Below, piece by piece: positions 7,628 through 16,803 of a DNA stretch of 27,482 nt. The position numbers and the translations under genes are program-made. Origin of the DNA: BQJU01 sp964015035 (GTDB lineage: Bacteria; Bacteroidota; Bacteroidia; Chitinophagales; Saprospiraceae). Numbering within the stretch: the stretch's first letter is position 1; each line of letters opens with the position of its first letter. The stretch covers positions 1 to 27,482 of the forward strand of contig CAXHCA010000083.1 of the NCBI GenBank assembly GCA_964015035.1, written 5' to 3'. A model generated the notes under the pieces. The model searched no databases. It was not told the origin of the DNA and was given only the letters and a program-made list of their open reading frames with translations.

Positions 7628-8665
7628 CTATCGACTAACCCGCCCACTCGCATCGCCGCTCATGAGCTTTTCAACTTCATCAGCAGTCGCCAGGTTAGCA
7701 TCTCCGTAAATAGTGTGTTTGAGGCAAGAGGCTGCCACCGCAAAATTGAGCGCCTTTTGGTCGTCATCCGGCCAATTGATGAGGCCGTAGACCAAACCGC
7801 CCATAAAACTATCGCCGCCGCCGACCCGGTCTACGATGTCCGTAATATCGTAGGTGGGTGCCTCGTACAGTTTTTCACCATCATACAGCACGCCCGACCA
7901 AGTATTGTGCGATGCGCTGATGCTACCACGCAATGTCGTAATGACCTTCTTTGCGCGAGGGAACATCTTCATCAATTGCTGTAAAACGGAGCGGTAGGAT
8001 TTGGCGTCTACGGAGTGGCCTTGTGTTACGTCCACGCTCTCGGGGTGAAGTCCAAAGTGCTTCTCGGCATCTTCTTCATTTCCGAGTATGACGTCGCACC
8101 CCTCAACCAGGGCAGGCATGATATCTCCCGGTTTTTTGCCATACTTCCACAAATTTTTGCGGTAGTTCAAATCGGTGGAGACGGTCACGCCCAGCCGGTT
8201 AGCGGCCTGTATGGCTTCGAGGCAAGCGTCTGCTGCCCCCTGTGAGATAGCAGGTGTGATGCCCGTCCAGTGAAACCATTGTGCATCTTTAAAAACCTCA
8301 TCCCAGTCGATCATGCCTTTTTCTATAGTTGCCATCCCGGAATGGGCACGATCGTATACCACTTTACTGCCTCTGCTCACTGCCCCGATCTCCAAAAAAT
8401 AGATACCGAGCCGCTCTCCTCCTCTCAACACATGTCGGGTGCCAACGTTGCGCTTGCGCATTTCCATCAGGGCACATTCCCCAATGTCATTTTTGGGTAT
8501 GCGGGTGACGAACTCAACGGGTAATCCGTAGTTGGCCAGCGATACCGCTACGTTGCTCTCCCCTCCCCCGTACACCACGTCAAACTCGCTGGCCTGGCTA
8601 AAACGCCTGAAACCAGGCGGGGTCAAACGGAGCATGATTTCACCGAAGGTTACTACTTTTTTCAT
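7628..8665 (-). CDS. kdgK: 2-keto-3-deoxygluconate (KDG) kinase, PfkB family
   Basis: The 345-residue ribokinase-family sugar kinase phosphorylates KDG to KDPG with ATP. The N-terminal β-strand VTFGEIMLRLTPPG and the substrate motif GGGESNVAVSLANYG (33-47) are typical of KDG kinases. The PfkB signature near the C-terminus is DRVGGGDSFMGGL, with the catalytic base Asp285 and the anion hole GGGD. It lies 37 bp downstream of the SDR gene and 77 bp upstream of eda, so kinase and aldolase are made together. Fructokinase is the main alternative but is unlikely in this context. Confidence 0.92.
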   Translation of the reverse strand: MKKVVTFGEIMLRLTPPGFRRFSQASEFDVVYGGGESNVAVSLANYGLPVEFVTRIPKNDIGECALMEMRKRNVGTRHVLRGGERLGIYFLEIGAVSRGSKVVYDRAHSGMATIEKGMIDWDEVFKDAQWFHWTGITPAISQGAADACLEAIQAANRLGVTVSTDLNYRKNLWKYGKKPGDIMPALVEGCDVILGNEEDAEKHFGLHPESVDVTQGHSVDAKSYRSVLQQLMKMFPRAKKVITTLRGSISASHNTWSGVLYDGEKLYEAPTYDITDIVDRVGGGDSFMGGLVYGLINWPDDDQKALNFAVAASCLKHTIYGDANLATADEVEKLMSGDASGRVSR

Positions 8666-8702
8666 TTGTTACAGCCTTTGTTATGTTTTTACAATCTTGT
8701 TG

Positions 8703-9458
8703 TTATGAAAATGCTAAACCACCATTGATGTCAAAATTAGCTCCGTTTATAAACGAGCTATTGTCAGAAGCTAGATAGACCACTAAGTCTGCAACCTCTT
8801 CCGCCTTTCCTTCTCTTTTTAAAGGCGTTTTTCCTGCCACCATTTTCCGAATTTCATCTTTTGTGAAATCATCGTGAAATTTCGTAGCGATTAATCCCGG
8901 ACAAATTGCGTTTACCCTAATGCCTTTAGGGCCTAGTTCCTTTGCCATTGCTCTGGTAAATGTAGTGACTGCACCTTTGGAGGAAGCATATAATGAGGAT
9001 CCGCCACCACCACCATCTCTTGCTGCCTGAGAAGAGAGGTTTATGATCGAGGTATTCCCCCCCATTAAAGGCTCAAATGCCTGCATTACAAAAACAGTCG
9101 CTTTAAAGTTGACATTCATCACCAATTCATAAAAAGACTCATCCAGTTCTTGTAGTGTTTTGCGGGCAAAAAGGCCTCCTGCATTATTGACTAAAATATC
9201 AATCTTATCTCCGAATGCCGCTACAGATTTTGTCTTTAAAAGCTGAATACCGGCTAAATTCGATACATCAGCTTGAACAGCAATGGCTTCACCGCCCAAA
9301 GACTTTATCTCATTGACGGTTTGATTAGCTCCAGCTTCCGAACTGTAATAGTTCACAACCACTTTAGCGCCTTCTTTTGCTAAACCTACAGAAATCGCTC
9401 TACCAATATCTCTTGCGCCTCCTGTTACTACGGCTACCTTTCCTTTTAGTATACTCAT
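8703..9458 (-). CDS. SDR-family oxidoreductase, probable DEH reductase (first of two)
   Basis: The 251-residue classical short-chain dehydrogenase has the cofactor motif TGGARDIG (12-19), NNAG (91-94), catalytic Ser142/Ser143, Tyr157 and Lys161 (YASSK), and PG(L/I) after the active site. After β2 it carries NYYSS rather than an acidic residue, which in this family often permits NADPH. In alginate loci such enzymes reduce 4-deoxy-L-erythro-5-hexoseulose uronate (DEH) to KDG; the substrate here is inferred from context. It is 31 bp downstream of a second SDR gene. A general 3-oxoacyl-ACP-type or glucose-dehydrogenase-type function cannot be excluded from sequence alone. Confidence 0.85.
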   Translation of the reverse strand: MSILKGKVAVVTGGARDIGRAISVGLAKEGAKVVVNYYSSEAGANQTVNEIKSLGGEAIAVQADVSNLAGIQLLKTKSVAAFGDKIDILVNNAGGLFARKTLQELDESFYELVMNVNFKATVFVMQAFEPLMGGNTSIINLSSQAARDGGGGGSSLYASSKGAVTTFTRAMAKELGPKGIRVNAICPGLIATKFHDDFTKDEIRKMVAGKTPLKREGKAEEVADLVVYLASDNSSFINGANFDINGGLAFS

Positions 9459-9489
9459 TTGTCCCTTTTTAATGTGTTTCGTTTAATAA

Positions 9490-10248
9490 TTAGATTCCCA
9501 GTGCTTGACCACCCCCAACCTGGATGGTTTCTGCTGTTAAGAAGGCAGCATCTTTACTCACTAAAAAAGCAACGACCCCAGCTACATCTTCTGGTTGGCC
9601 CAATCTTCCCAGCAAAATATTGTTGGCCCATGAAGCAAAAACTTCTGGCTTTGTAGATTTAATTTGCTGATGAAAGGGCGTATCAATGGTACCAGGAGAT
9701 ACTGCATTTACTCTTATGCCATATTCGGCTAAATCCTTTGCCAATGCCCTGGTGATGGCATGAACTCCGGCTTTGGATGTCCCGTACATGCCAGCCCCAG
9801 GGCCCCCTGCATTCCATGCTGCATTAGAAGTGTAGTTGATGATGGTAGGATGATCTCCCTTTTTAAGAAAAGGGATTGCCGCTCTTGATGCAAAAAACAC
9901 AGAATCTAAGTTTAATGCCATTACAAATCTGTAAAAATCTGTAGTCATATCCTCAAAACGAGACCTTCCTCCTAATCCACCTGCATTATTTACAAGCACA
10001 TCAATTTTGCCATACTTTTCGCCTATTTTAGTAATATTTTCGGTTACTAATGCTTCTTTCGTAACGTCGAATCCACAATATTCTGCATCAATTCCTGCTG
10101 CTACAAGTTCTTCAACTCTTTGAGCGCCTGCTTCATCTTCTATACCGTTTATTACCACAATAAAACCGTCTTCACCTAATCTTTTTGCTACCGCAAAGCC
10201 AATACCACCAGTTGCTCCAGTAACAATAGCTACTTTCTTATTTGTCAT
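9490..10248 (-). CDS. SDR-family oxidoreductase, probable DEH reductase (second of two)
   Basis: The 252-residue classical SDR has TGATGGIG (10-17), NNAG (87-90), Ser141 in NYTSNAAW, and Tyr155 and Lys159 (YGTSK). It resembles acetoacetyl-CoA reductase-like SDRs in general layout. After β2 it reads NGIEDE, so an acidic residue is nearby and its cofactor choice may differ from the neighbouring SDR. It lies between the MFS transporter (50 bp upstream) and the other SDR (31 bp downstream). By context it acts on DEH or a related uronate derivative. The two paralogues are clearly diverged from each other, so they are not a recent duplication. Confidence 0.85.
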   Translation of the reverse strand: MTNKKVAIVTGATGGIGFAVAKRLGEDGFIVVINGIEDEAGAQRVEELVAAGIDAEYCGFDVTKEALVTENITKIGEKYGKIDVLVNNAGGLGGRSRFEDMTTDFYRFVMALNLDSVFFASRAAIPFLKKGDHPTIINYTSNAAWNAGGPGAGMYGTSKAGVHAITRALAKDLAEYGIRVNAVSPGTIDTPFHQQIKSTKPEVFASWANNILLGRLGQPEDVAGVVAFLVSKDAAFLTAETIQVGGGQALGI

Positions 10249-10298
10249 TATTAATTGTTTTTAATTCGTTTAAATATTCTTAAAATATGTGCTTCTTT

Positions 10299-11597
10299 CT
10301 ATTTTGATTGTAAGGGTTCAATTTTAGGGCATAACAACCAGATGCTGGCCATGGCAATCACTGCCAAGGTAGCCCCTATCACAAAGGCCGGAGTATAGTT
10401 GCCTCCTGAAGTAAGCCACGGAACCAGATAAGTCAGACCGGCCGCTCCCAACTTGGCCGCCATCCCTGAAAACCCAGCTAAAGTGCCCACCGTTTTACCG
10501 CCAAAAAAATCACTTGGCAATGTTTGCACATTTCCGATTGCTGTTTGGAACCCAAACAAGATAACCGCCATCAGAAGCACCGCCGTTACCGGCCCTCCCG
10601 GGCTCGACATGGCAAGCAGGGTGGGCAACATGATGAGGCATCCCAAATAAATAACCAGCTTTCGCGTTTTATCAATACTCCAGCCTGCTTTAATGCGATT
10701 CTGTGCCAGCAACCCGCCAAACCAGGCCCCCAACATCGCTCCGACATAAGGAACCCAGCCATAGATGCCTATCGTTTTTACATCCATACCATATACTTCT
10801 GAAAGATAGATCGGAATCCAAAAAACAAACAACCACCAGATTGGGTCAATCACCATTGAGGCAATGATCACCCCCCAACTTTCCTTGTGAGACAGCAATT
10901 GTCCGGTGGAAGGGTTATACCCCTCATCATAGTTGCCGTCTTTATCTAAGTCTTGATTCTGTTGGCCCTTTAATATATACTGCCGCTCGCTTTCCGTTAT
11001 CCAGGGATGGGATTTTGGCGGAGATTTCACTAAAACCACCCAAGGGATCAACCACAACAAGCCTGCTAAACCTACCAGAATGAAGATCGCTTGCCAATCG
11101 AAATGAATGGATAAAAATGCAATCATGGGGATGGAAATAATCCCTCCAATGGCCGCACCTGAATTAAAAAGACCTTGGGCAAAAGCCCGCTCCTTAGTGG
11201 GAAACCACTCCGCATTTCCCTTGGTCGCCCCTGGCCAGTTGCCCGCTTCAGCCATCCCTAGAATGGCCCGGAAAATACTGAAACTAAGCAGCCCGCGAGC
11301 CACCGCATGAAGCGCAGTGGCGACAGACCAAACGCCAATAGACAAGACAAAGCCAAGACGGGTGCCTACCCAGTCAAAAATCTTTCCAAAAATAGCCTGT
11401 CCAAATGCATAAGAAAACACAAAAACAACAGAGATAAAGGCATAGATTTCTTTGCGCTGGTCATCCGTTTTGTCAGGATAAAGATCCATTGAAATTTCCG
11501 GCCATAGCACATTCAACGATTGCCGATCAATATAATTGATGACAGTAGCCGCAGCAATTAAACCAATGACCCACCATCTTAATCCTTTTAATTTCAT
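10299..11597 (-). CDS. MFS transporter, hexuronate/anion:cation symporter type
   Basis: The 432-residue inner-membrane protein has about 12 predicted helices in two halves joined by a hydrophilic loop near 205-235. The first helix ends in NYIDRQSLNVLWPEI, a signature of the ExuT/GudP-like anion:cation symporters. GNWPGATKGNAEWFPTKERAFAQGLFNSG (about 123-150) is the conserved TM4-TM5 region of the same group. Its expected role is uptake of the unsaturated monouronate or DEH released by PL17. It heads the catabolic run MFS-SDR-SDR-kdgK-eda. Its upstream gap (173 bp) contains repeat copy 4, which may separate it transcriptionally from the cupin gene. Confidence 0.9.
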   Translation of the reverse strand: MKLKGLRWWVIGLIAAATVINYIDRQSLNVLWPEISMDLYPDKTDDQRKEIYAFISVVFVFSYAFGQAIFGKIFDWVGTRLGFVLSIGVWSVATALHAVARGLLSFSIFRAILGMAEAGNWPGATKGNAEWFPTKERAFAQGLFNSGAAIGGIISIPMIAFLSIHFDWQAIFILVGLAGLLWLIPWVVLVKSPPKSHPWITESERQYILKGQQNQDLDKDGNYDEGYNPSTGQLLSHKESWGVIIASMVIDPIWWLFVFWIPIYLSEVYGMDVKTIGIYGWVPYVGAMLGAWFGGLLAQNRIKAGWSIDKTRKLVIYLGCLIMLPTLLAMSSPGGPVTAVLLMAVILFGFQTAIGNVQTLPSDFFGGKTVGTLAGFSGMAAKLGAAGLTYLVPWLTSGGNYTPAFVIGATLAVIAMASIWLLCPKIEPLQSK

Positions 11598-11637
11598 TTT
11601 GATAAAATTTATAGTATTTGCTGAGAACAGGCGGATT

Positions 11638-11719
11638 TAGTGCATGTTTGGAGGTAATCCCTGAAGTATATTCGGGCAAGCTATTCAGGCTGCAAATTAC
11701 CACCCCCAAACAAGCACTT
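11638..11719 (-). repeat. Interspersed inverted-repeat element (copy 4, about 82 bp)
   Basis: The arms AGTGCATGTTTGGAGGT (11639-11655) and ACCCCCAAACAAGCACT (11702-11718) flank CCCTGAAGTATATTCGGG and AAGCTATTCAG, the reverse of the block in copies 1, 2 and 7. It fills much of the cupin-MFS gap and would form a long hairpin if transcribed. Confidence 0.8.
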
Positions 11720-11770
11720 ACCGTTGGTATCATCAACCGATACTTCTTTGGTATTTAGTTTTTTGGGGGT

Positions 11771-12115
11771 TTATAAAAAGTCCTCCCGGTAAGGGCTGAA
11801 CACATCAATCAATACACCCGGTTTTTTACACACACACCCATGCATCACATGAGGGGGGATGTAATAAGAGTCTCCCGCTTTGATGGTTTTGACCTGGTCG
11901 CCAATGGTCATTTCAAATTCACCGCTGGCCACATAGGTCACTTGCGAATGATAGTGCTCGTGCAATTGGCCAACACCTCCTTCTTCAAATTTGGCCTTGA
12001 CAAGCATGATTTTGTCATCCGTGCCATGAATCTGGCGTTGAATTTTTGGATCAACCTGTTCCCATTTTTCTTCTTCGTCAAAAAAGAATTCTTTGCTTGG
12101 CTTAATTGTATTCAT
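11771..12115 (-). CDS. kdgF: Cupin-domain protein, KdgF-like
   Basis: The 114-residue single-domain cupin has the metal-ligand cluster HEHYHSQ (52-58), in which Gln replaces the usual Glu, a second motif PPHVMHG (87-93), and a C-terminal DVFSPYRED (104-112). Gln in the first motif and the closing D-x-F...R pattern fit KdgF, which converts the unsaturated uronate released by exolytic lyases to linear DEH. The length matches KdgF. It lies between the PL17 operon and the MFS gene, each side marked by a repeat element, which fits a role between lyase and reductase. A generic cupin of unknown function is the alternative. Confidence 0.85.
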   Translation of the reverse strand: MNTIKPSKEFFFDEEEKWEQVDPKIQRQIHGTDDKIMLVKAKFEEGGVGQLHEHYHSQVTYVASGEFEMTIGDQVKTIKAGDSYYIPPHVMHGCVCKKPGVLIDVFSPYREDFL

Positions 12116-12188
12116 TTTTACTATTTTTTATAGACATTCCAGGCTTTGAAAACTTAGAATATCTGGTCCTACAATTTTTGATTCGCTG

Positions 12189-12236
12189 AGTGCATGTTTG
12201 AAGGTGGTGCTTTAGCAGCGCCTCCAAACATGCACT
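12189..12236 (+). repeat. Minimal interspersed inverted-repeat element (copy 5, 48 bp)
   Basis: AGTGCATGTTTGAAGG (12189-12204) and CCTCCAAACATGCACT (12221-12236) are inverted with one mismatch in 16. Only TGGTGCTTTAGCAGCG lies between them. This is the shortest family member, lacking the block found in copies 1, 2, 4 and 7. It is located upstream of the cupin gene and downstream of PL17. Confidence 0.85.
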
Positions 12237-12271
12237 GACAATTCTGGTGCTTAAAGACCGGCAAAATTGTC
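12237..12271 (-). other. Hairpin just past the PL17 stop codon
   Basis: GACAATT (12237-12243) pairs with AATTGTC (12265-12271), and the inner CTGGT (12244-12248) pairs with ACCGG (12257-12261) through one wobble. It begins 9 bp after the PL17 stop and abuts repeat copy 5. It has no T-run, so it is more likely a 3'-end protecting hairpin or Rho-type end than a classical terminator. Confidence 0.5.
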
Positions 12272-12279
12272 GTATAAGG

Positions 12280-14535
12280 TTATCTTTTTGAAATATAGAA
12301 CGGCCCTTGCCATTCGTATTGCTTATTGTTTATTTCCAATTGGTGATGCGCCTCCTGATCTGCATTCGTATTTGACAGTGCCACCACCCATTTCAAGCCA
12401 TTTGTTTTTTCAAATTGGAAGACCGTGTATTCCAAATCATCCTGTATCACCTCTACTGATTCGATACTGGTGAAAGGACTATGCGGGATTTCCGCCACTG
12501 GGTTGTATTCCCCGTGTGGTTCGACAATAGAAATAAATACGGTGTTTTTCTCTCCTTTTTTTCTGATGACAAAGGCGGGGTCATGCCTCAGATTAAATTC
12601 GGGATCGTTGGCTCCGGAACGGACAAAAATCAATTCGTCATTTTTTGAAACGGCAGTCGTCAATGAATAAAAACGACCATGATTGAACCAGGTGATTTTG
12701 GCATTTTTATTTTCCGTGCTCCCCGTTGCTTCTTTCCAGATATGCTGATAACCGTGAGCGGTGCCAAGCGGAGAAAGTGCATTTAATGCTGTATTGTATT
12801 TAAAATTGGTCTGCAACAAATGGCCTTGAAACCAAATTGGCAAATCATATTGATTTTCTTTCTCTGAATTTATTTTAAACACATCAATTAAAATGGGCTT
12901 TCGGAAACTTTCATCCTCCATCAAAATTAAGGTGCGATGTAATCCGACACCCTCATAAGCATTAAAATCCTTGGCGCTGCTGACTTGAATATCGCGATTA
13001 TCCGCATTGAAAAAGTGGGGAACGGGATGATGGGCTTCTCCTTTTTTTACACTGCCTTCATAATGTGAAATTTCATTTACGATCACTGTATTATGAGCAA
13101 TGCTTTGCTTGGCAAAGGTGTTGTTTTCCGGCAAATACCGGCCGCCACCCTTTTGATCAATATTTACCCAACGGGCTGCGCCATAATCCTGAACAATTTC
13201 CCCCAATTCATCGTAAAGCGAATAGGATAATTTGTCAAAATGGCCATGCCCCATTCCGTGTGCGGAATATTTAAAAACGGCGCATAATTCCCCTTCCTCA
13301 GAATCGGTTCGCAAGATACTGACTCCTCCCTTTTTCCCATCTGCTCCATCTACATAGGCAATGGGGTTTTGTTTGTATGGTACCGCCAATCCTTTTTCAA
13401 TATCTCTGGCCACGGCAAAACCTGTTTCGTCCAGCAATACCCTATTTTGTTTTTTGGCAATAGAGAGCAGCATCGGGTTGCGCCCCCCGTGAAAATAGGC
13501 GATATCTACGCCTGCCACCACTTCTCTCGACAACCACGACATGCCTTTTTGCGCATCATTAATCGGGAAGAACTGACCTTGTGCATCCGTTTGATTTAAA
13601 AGAGCATCAACCGCTTTTAATAAGATGCCGTCCCGATAATTTAATATGTCAATATCTGGTCGGTTATTGGCCAATGATTTTCCAAACAATAAAAATGGAG
13701 ACATGGCATATCGCAAATAATAAGGCCCTTCAGTGAAATATCCATCCGGTGAAAATGAATAATCAAGCTGCGCTAAAAAGCCTGCTTTTCGCACGCCGGC
13801 TACTTTTAGATACCCGCCATCGTTGTCCACTTCATGCTCGCTGATGCCATCTTCTTCCAGGCCATATAATGCCCGCTGTACCAGTTCTTCATCGTCCATT
13901 ACCAGACCAATCATGCCAACGGCAGCATTGGCCCACGTGCTGTGGTTGTGAATACGGTTGAAAAACTGCGGATTTTCCACCGATATAAAATCGGCGAATG
14001 GCCGGAAGAGGTTTTTGTTCAAATGTTGAACCTCTTTTGGTTCCAACCAATCGTATATGCAGTCATACGCTTGACTCACATAGACCAGCCAATTGGCATC
14101 ATTGAGGCATTGCCAAAATATTTTACCCGTCGCATAAGATCTGTTGGTCGGATGGAGGCCCAGTGTGGGAAAAAGTTCCGCATATTCGAAGAGCATATCC
14201 CGAATATATACGGCATATTTATCATTGCCGGTTATCTGAAATAAGTTCCCCGCCTTCTGCAAAATGAAGAAATTCTTCTTGTGGCGTTCATGGGTATAGC
14301 CACCGGCCATATCCTTAGGTACCGGCACCAATATACCTTCCTCGATTTCCGCATCGACCTCCTTTATCGTTTCTGCCAATTCTTTGTCGAACAATGGTGC
14401 CTGCCCCAATTGGGCACGTATGTCTTTCACACTGTTCGGCGTCAGCATCAGACAAGGGTGGTTTTGTGAAAATGACACCACTCTGAGCCCCAATAACAGC
14501 AAAAACACAAGCGATATTCTTAATAAATTTTTCAT
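12280..14535 (-). CDS. Oligo-alginate lyase, polysaccharide lyase family 17
   Basis: The 751-residue protein starts at MKNLLRISLVFLLLLGL, a signal peptide; the open frame extends 36 nt upstream only through a TTG. The N-terminal (α/α) toroid contains PVPKDMAGGYTHERHKKN (71-88), RIHNHSTWANAAVGM (194-208; the Asn197-His198 pair expected to neutralise the uronate) and EGPYYLRYAM (269-278, catalytic tyrosine region). The C-terminal heparinase II/III-like β-domain has HGMGHGHFDKLSY and SIAHNTVIVNE. Family members act exolytically, releasing unsaturated monouronate from oligoalginate, most likely in the periplasm. It is the last gene of PL7-Nramp-PL6-PL17 and begins 28 bp after the PL6 stop. Confidence 0.93.
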   Translation of the reverse strand: MKNLLRISLVFLLLLGLRVVSFSQNHPCLMLTPNSVKDIRAQLGQAPLFDKELAETIKEVDAEIEEGILVPVPKDMAGGYTHERHKKNFFILQKAGNLFQITGNDKYAVYIRDMLFEYAELFPTLGLHPTNRSYATGKIFWQCLNDANWLVYVSQAYDCIYDWLEPKEVQHLNKNLFRPFADFISVENPQFFNRIHNHSTWANAAVGMIGLVMDDEELVQRALYGLEEDGISEHEVDNDGGYLKVAGVRKAGFLAQLDYSFSPDGYFTEGPYYLRYAMSPFLLFGKSLANNRPDIDILNYRDGILLKAVDALLNQTDAQGQFFPINDAQKGMSWLSREVVAGVDIAYFHGGRNPMLLSIAKKQNRVLLDETGFAVARDIEKGLAVPYKQNPIAYVDGADGKKGGVSILRTDSEEGELCAVFKYSAHGMGHGHFDKLSYSLYDELGEIVQDYGAARWVNIDQKGGGRYLPENNTFAKQSIAHNTVIVNEISHYEGSVKKGEAHHPVPHFFNADNRDIQVSSAKDFNAYEGVGLHRTLILMEDESFRKPILIDVFKINSEKENQYDLPIWFQGHLLQTNFKYNTALNALSPLGTAHGYQHIWKEATGSTENKNAKITWFNHGRFYSLTTAVSKNDELIFVRSGANDPEFNLRHDPAFVIRKKGEKNTVFISIVEPHGEYNPVAEIPHSPFTSIESVEVIQDDLEYTVFQFEKTNGLKWVVALSNTNADQEAHHQLEINNKQYEWQGPFYISKR

Positions 14536-14563
14536 TTCAATGGTATTATCTATCTCCTCATGA

Positions 14564-16792
14564 TCAATCAAAATCCAGATCCTCGTCCTTATAAGAACCG
14601 TCGTGGGTCACTACTTTTTCAGTATTATTAAATTTGCTGTCTTTTATTTTAGTAATCGGTTCACCAACCACGAGGTGCAATTTTAATGGCTCGGAATCTG
14701 TAAATTCACATCCCATAATATGCGCCACCTGCACGCCGTGCAAGGAGACCGAGGCGCCTGATTTGTTTCTTTTATCGCCGCCCACATTTTTAAAAGAGGA
14801 ATTATTCATTGCGAGCATGGGGCCAAAGGTACTTTCATCGCGTCCACCCCGATGAAGATCAAGTGCGGTGCCTCCGACGTCTTCAAACTGACAACGGTCA
14901 ATCACAACATTTTCGGCACTGTATATACCGATATCATCAATTTCCGCAGCCAGCGAAAGCACGGAGCCACTGATATTTTTAAACGTGGAATTCCGCAGCA
15001 CCACCGAATCAGCGAAAGTGTTTTTATATATTCTCAAAACATTGAAACTGTGATTCACATCGAGGTCGGTGAAGTCGCAATTCTCAATGAAGAGTTTATA
15101 ATTCCGGTTCATGGAATATCGGCTGGTGCGAATCACTGAGTTGCCGGAATAATCGGGACATTCTTCACCGTCAATTTTTAAATCATACATGGCAAGTGCT
15201 CCACCATTTTCAATATTGAACAGGGAATTTTTTTCAAACCGAATGGTGGGCTTTTCACCCTTTGCCCGCACGGTGATGGGATGATTTACCGCGATGGATT
15301 TTGTCATCAAATAATCCCCTTCCGCCAATTCAAGAACGTCGCCATATTCCGATTTTTGTACCGCTTCAAGCAGGGTATTTTCTCCGGGTGATACGGCTAT
15401 CTTTTTTCCAATATTAAACCGCACCTCCTGATCCATTTTGGGGTACCAGGTCACGCCGGTATTTTCCGGTGTGGCATGGGCTTTTACTTCGGTGATTCCC
15501 GCTTTTATGGATTTATCAGTGGGCAAAAGAATGCCATTTTTATCTCTTTTAAATTCAATCTTTTTTTGGGCAAACCCACTAGGAGCAATTGGGGAAATGT
15601 TTTTGCTCAAAATATTTCCATCAAAAGAAATGCCGCTAATGTCGTCATATACGGTAAATAAATCATCCTTTTTTTCATTGTAAAATATATTGTTATTGAC
15701 CACCGTATTTTTGGGAACGGCGCTTCGCTCGGCATCACTTCCGGCGCACAATTGGATGTAATCACAATTGACAAAAGTATTGTTGGAAGCCTCCGAATCG
15801 ATCACTGGAAAATAACGGTTGATGGGAGAATTTGGCACGCCATTCATGATGACCAATGCACCGCGAAAACGATATCCGGTCAAGCCTTCACAATAGTTAT
15901 TGATTACTTTTTGGGTTTCATTGATGATGCGAATACCGCCCGTATTTGATTTGCCGTTCCCGAAAAAATAATTGCCTTCCACCAGCGTTTCATTGCCGTG
16001 ACGCATCGTCAATGTGCCCTGACATTCATAAAAGGTATTGTAGCGAAAAGTATTTTGGCACGATTTGTTGGAAATGATTTCGTGCTCGCCATTGCAGCGG
16101 TCGAAATAGTTATATTCGACAATAGTGTTTGAGTTTGTGAGCGAATAATGACTCGTACCAATGCGTAGTGTTTCGCCTCCATTGCTCCCCATAATCGGAT
16201 GGTGCCCAAAATAATTGTGGTCAATCAAATGATGGTTTTCCCGGCTTTCCACTGTATTCAAGCGTACCGCCAAGGTCACGCCGACATTTCTTTTCCCAAC
16301 TAAATAATTGTGGTCAAAACGGTTGTTTTTGCCATAGATTCCCACCCAATAATCGGACTCAAATCGCTCGGGGTTATTGTAATTGTCAATGACACATTCC
16401 GTCACCCGACAATTATTGCAAAGCGTTTCTTTATTTTTTCTAAAAGAAATCACTTCGCTGGTTGGGGTATATCCATTTTTAAAGACCAATCCTTCTACAA
16501 CCAAATACTCCCCGCCCATTCGCAAATAGGATTGCCCTTCCAAGGTAACTTTTCCTTTTTCTTCCACGGTTAAAACAATGGGTTTTTCCGCAGTTCCTTT
16601 TCCGACAAAAGTCAACTCTGCATCTTTCCACACCCCGTTGGCCAAGGTTATTTTGTCACCGGGTTTGGCCTGTTTAACCGCCTCATTAAATTCCTCTGTA
16701 TTATTGACCATTCCTTTTTGGCCATTACTGCTTATGAAAGCGCACAAAAGGAAAAAAACGGTTGCTATCTTCAATAAATTAATCTTACTCAT
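14564..16792 (-). CDS. Alginate lyase, polysaccharide lyase family 6 (two β-helix domains)
   Basis: The 742-residue exported protein has a signal peptide of about 24 residues (FLLCAFISSNGQ). Its length and the repeated N-x-F/V-x-N turns indicate two parallel β-helix domains, as in two-domain PL6 enzymes such as AlyGC. In the N-terminal domain the Ca2+ ligands and catalytic pair appear as Asn204, Glu236, Glu238, Lys243 and Arg264 (NGGETLRIG, GEHEIISNKS, TMRHGN). Their mutual spacing of 32, 34, 39 and 60 equals that recalled for AlyGC. The call is therefore an active Ca2+-dependent lyase; PL6 members often prefer mannuronate-rich or mixed alginate. The gene follows the Nramp-like transporter by 11 bp and is followed by PL17 at 28 bp. 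The chondroitinase B branch is unlikely in this locus. Confidence 0.93.
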   Translation of the reverse strand: MSKINLLKIATVFFLLCAFISSNGQKGMVNNTEEFNEAVKQAKPGDKITLANGVWKDAELTFVGKGTAEKPIVLTVEEKGKVTLEGQSYLRMGGEYLVVEGLVFKNGYTPTSEVISFRKNKETLCNNCRVTECVIDNYNNPERFESDYWVGIYGKNNRFDHNYLVGKRNVGVTLAVRLNTVESRENHHLIDHNYFGHHPIMGSNGGETLRIGTSHYSLTNSNTIVEYNYFDRCNGEHEIISNKSCQNTFRYNTFYECQGTLTMRHGNETLVEGNYFFGNGKSNTGGIRIINETQKVINNYCEGLTGYRFRGALVIMNGVPNSPINRYFPVIDSEASNNTFVNCDYIQLCAGSDAERSAVPKNTVVNNNIFYNEKKDDLFTVYDDISGISFDGNILSKNISPIAPSGFAQKKIEFKRDKNGILLPTDKSIKAGITEVKAHATPENTGVTWYPKMDQEVRFNIGKKIAVSPGENTLLEAVQKSEYGDVLELAEGDYLMTKSIAVNHPITVRAKGEKPTIRFEKNSLFNIENGGALAMYDLKIDGEECPDYSGNSVIRTSRYSMNRNYKLFIENCDFTDLDVNHSFNVLRIYKNTFADSVVLRNSTFKNISGSVLSLAAEIDDIGIYSAENVVIDRCQFEDVGGTALDLHRGGRDESTFGPMLAMNNSSFKNVGGDKRNKSGASVSLHGVQVAHIMGCEFTDSEPLKLHLVVGEPITKIKDSKFNNTEKVVTHDGSYKDEDLDFD

Positions 16793-16803
16793 TTTTATTT
16801 TAG

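Noticed and set aside
12280..14571. PL17 start at 14571 overlapping the PL6 stop
   Set aside because: That start is TTG and gives a hydrophilic leader; the ATG at 14535 begins a proper signal peptide.
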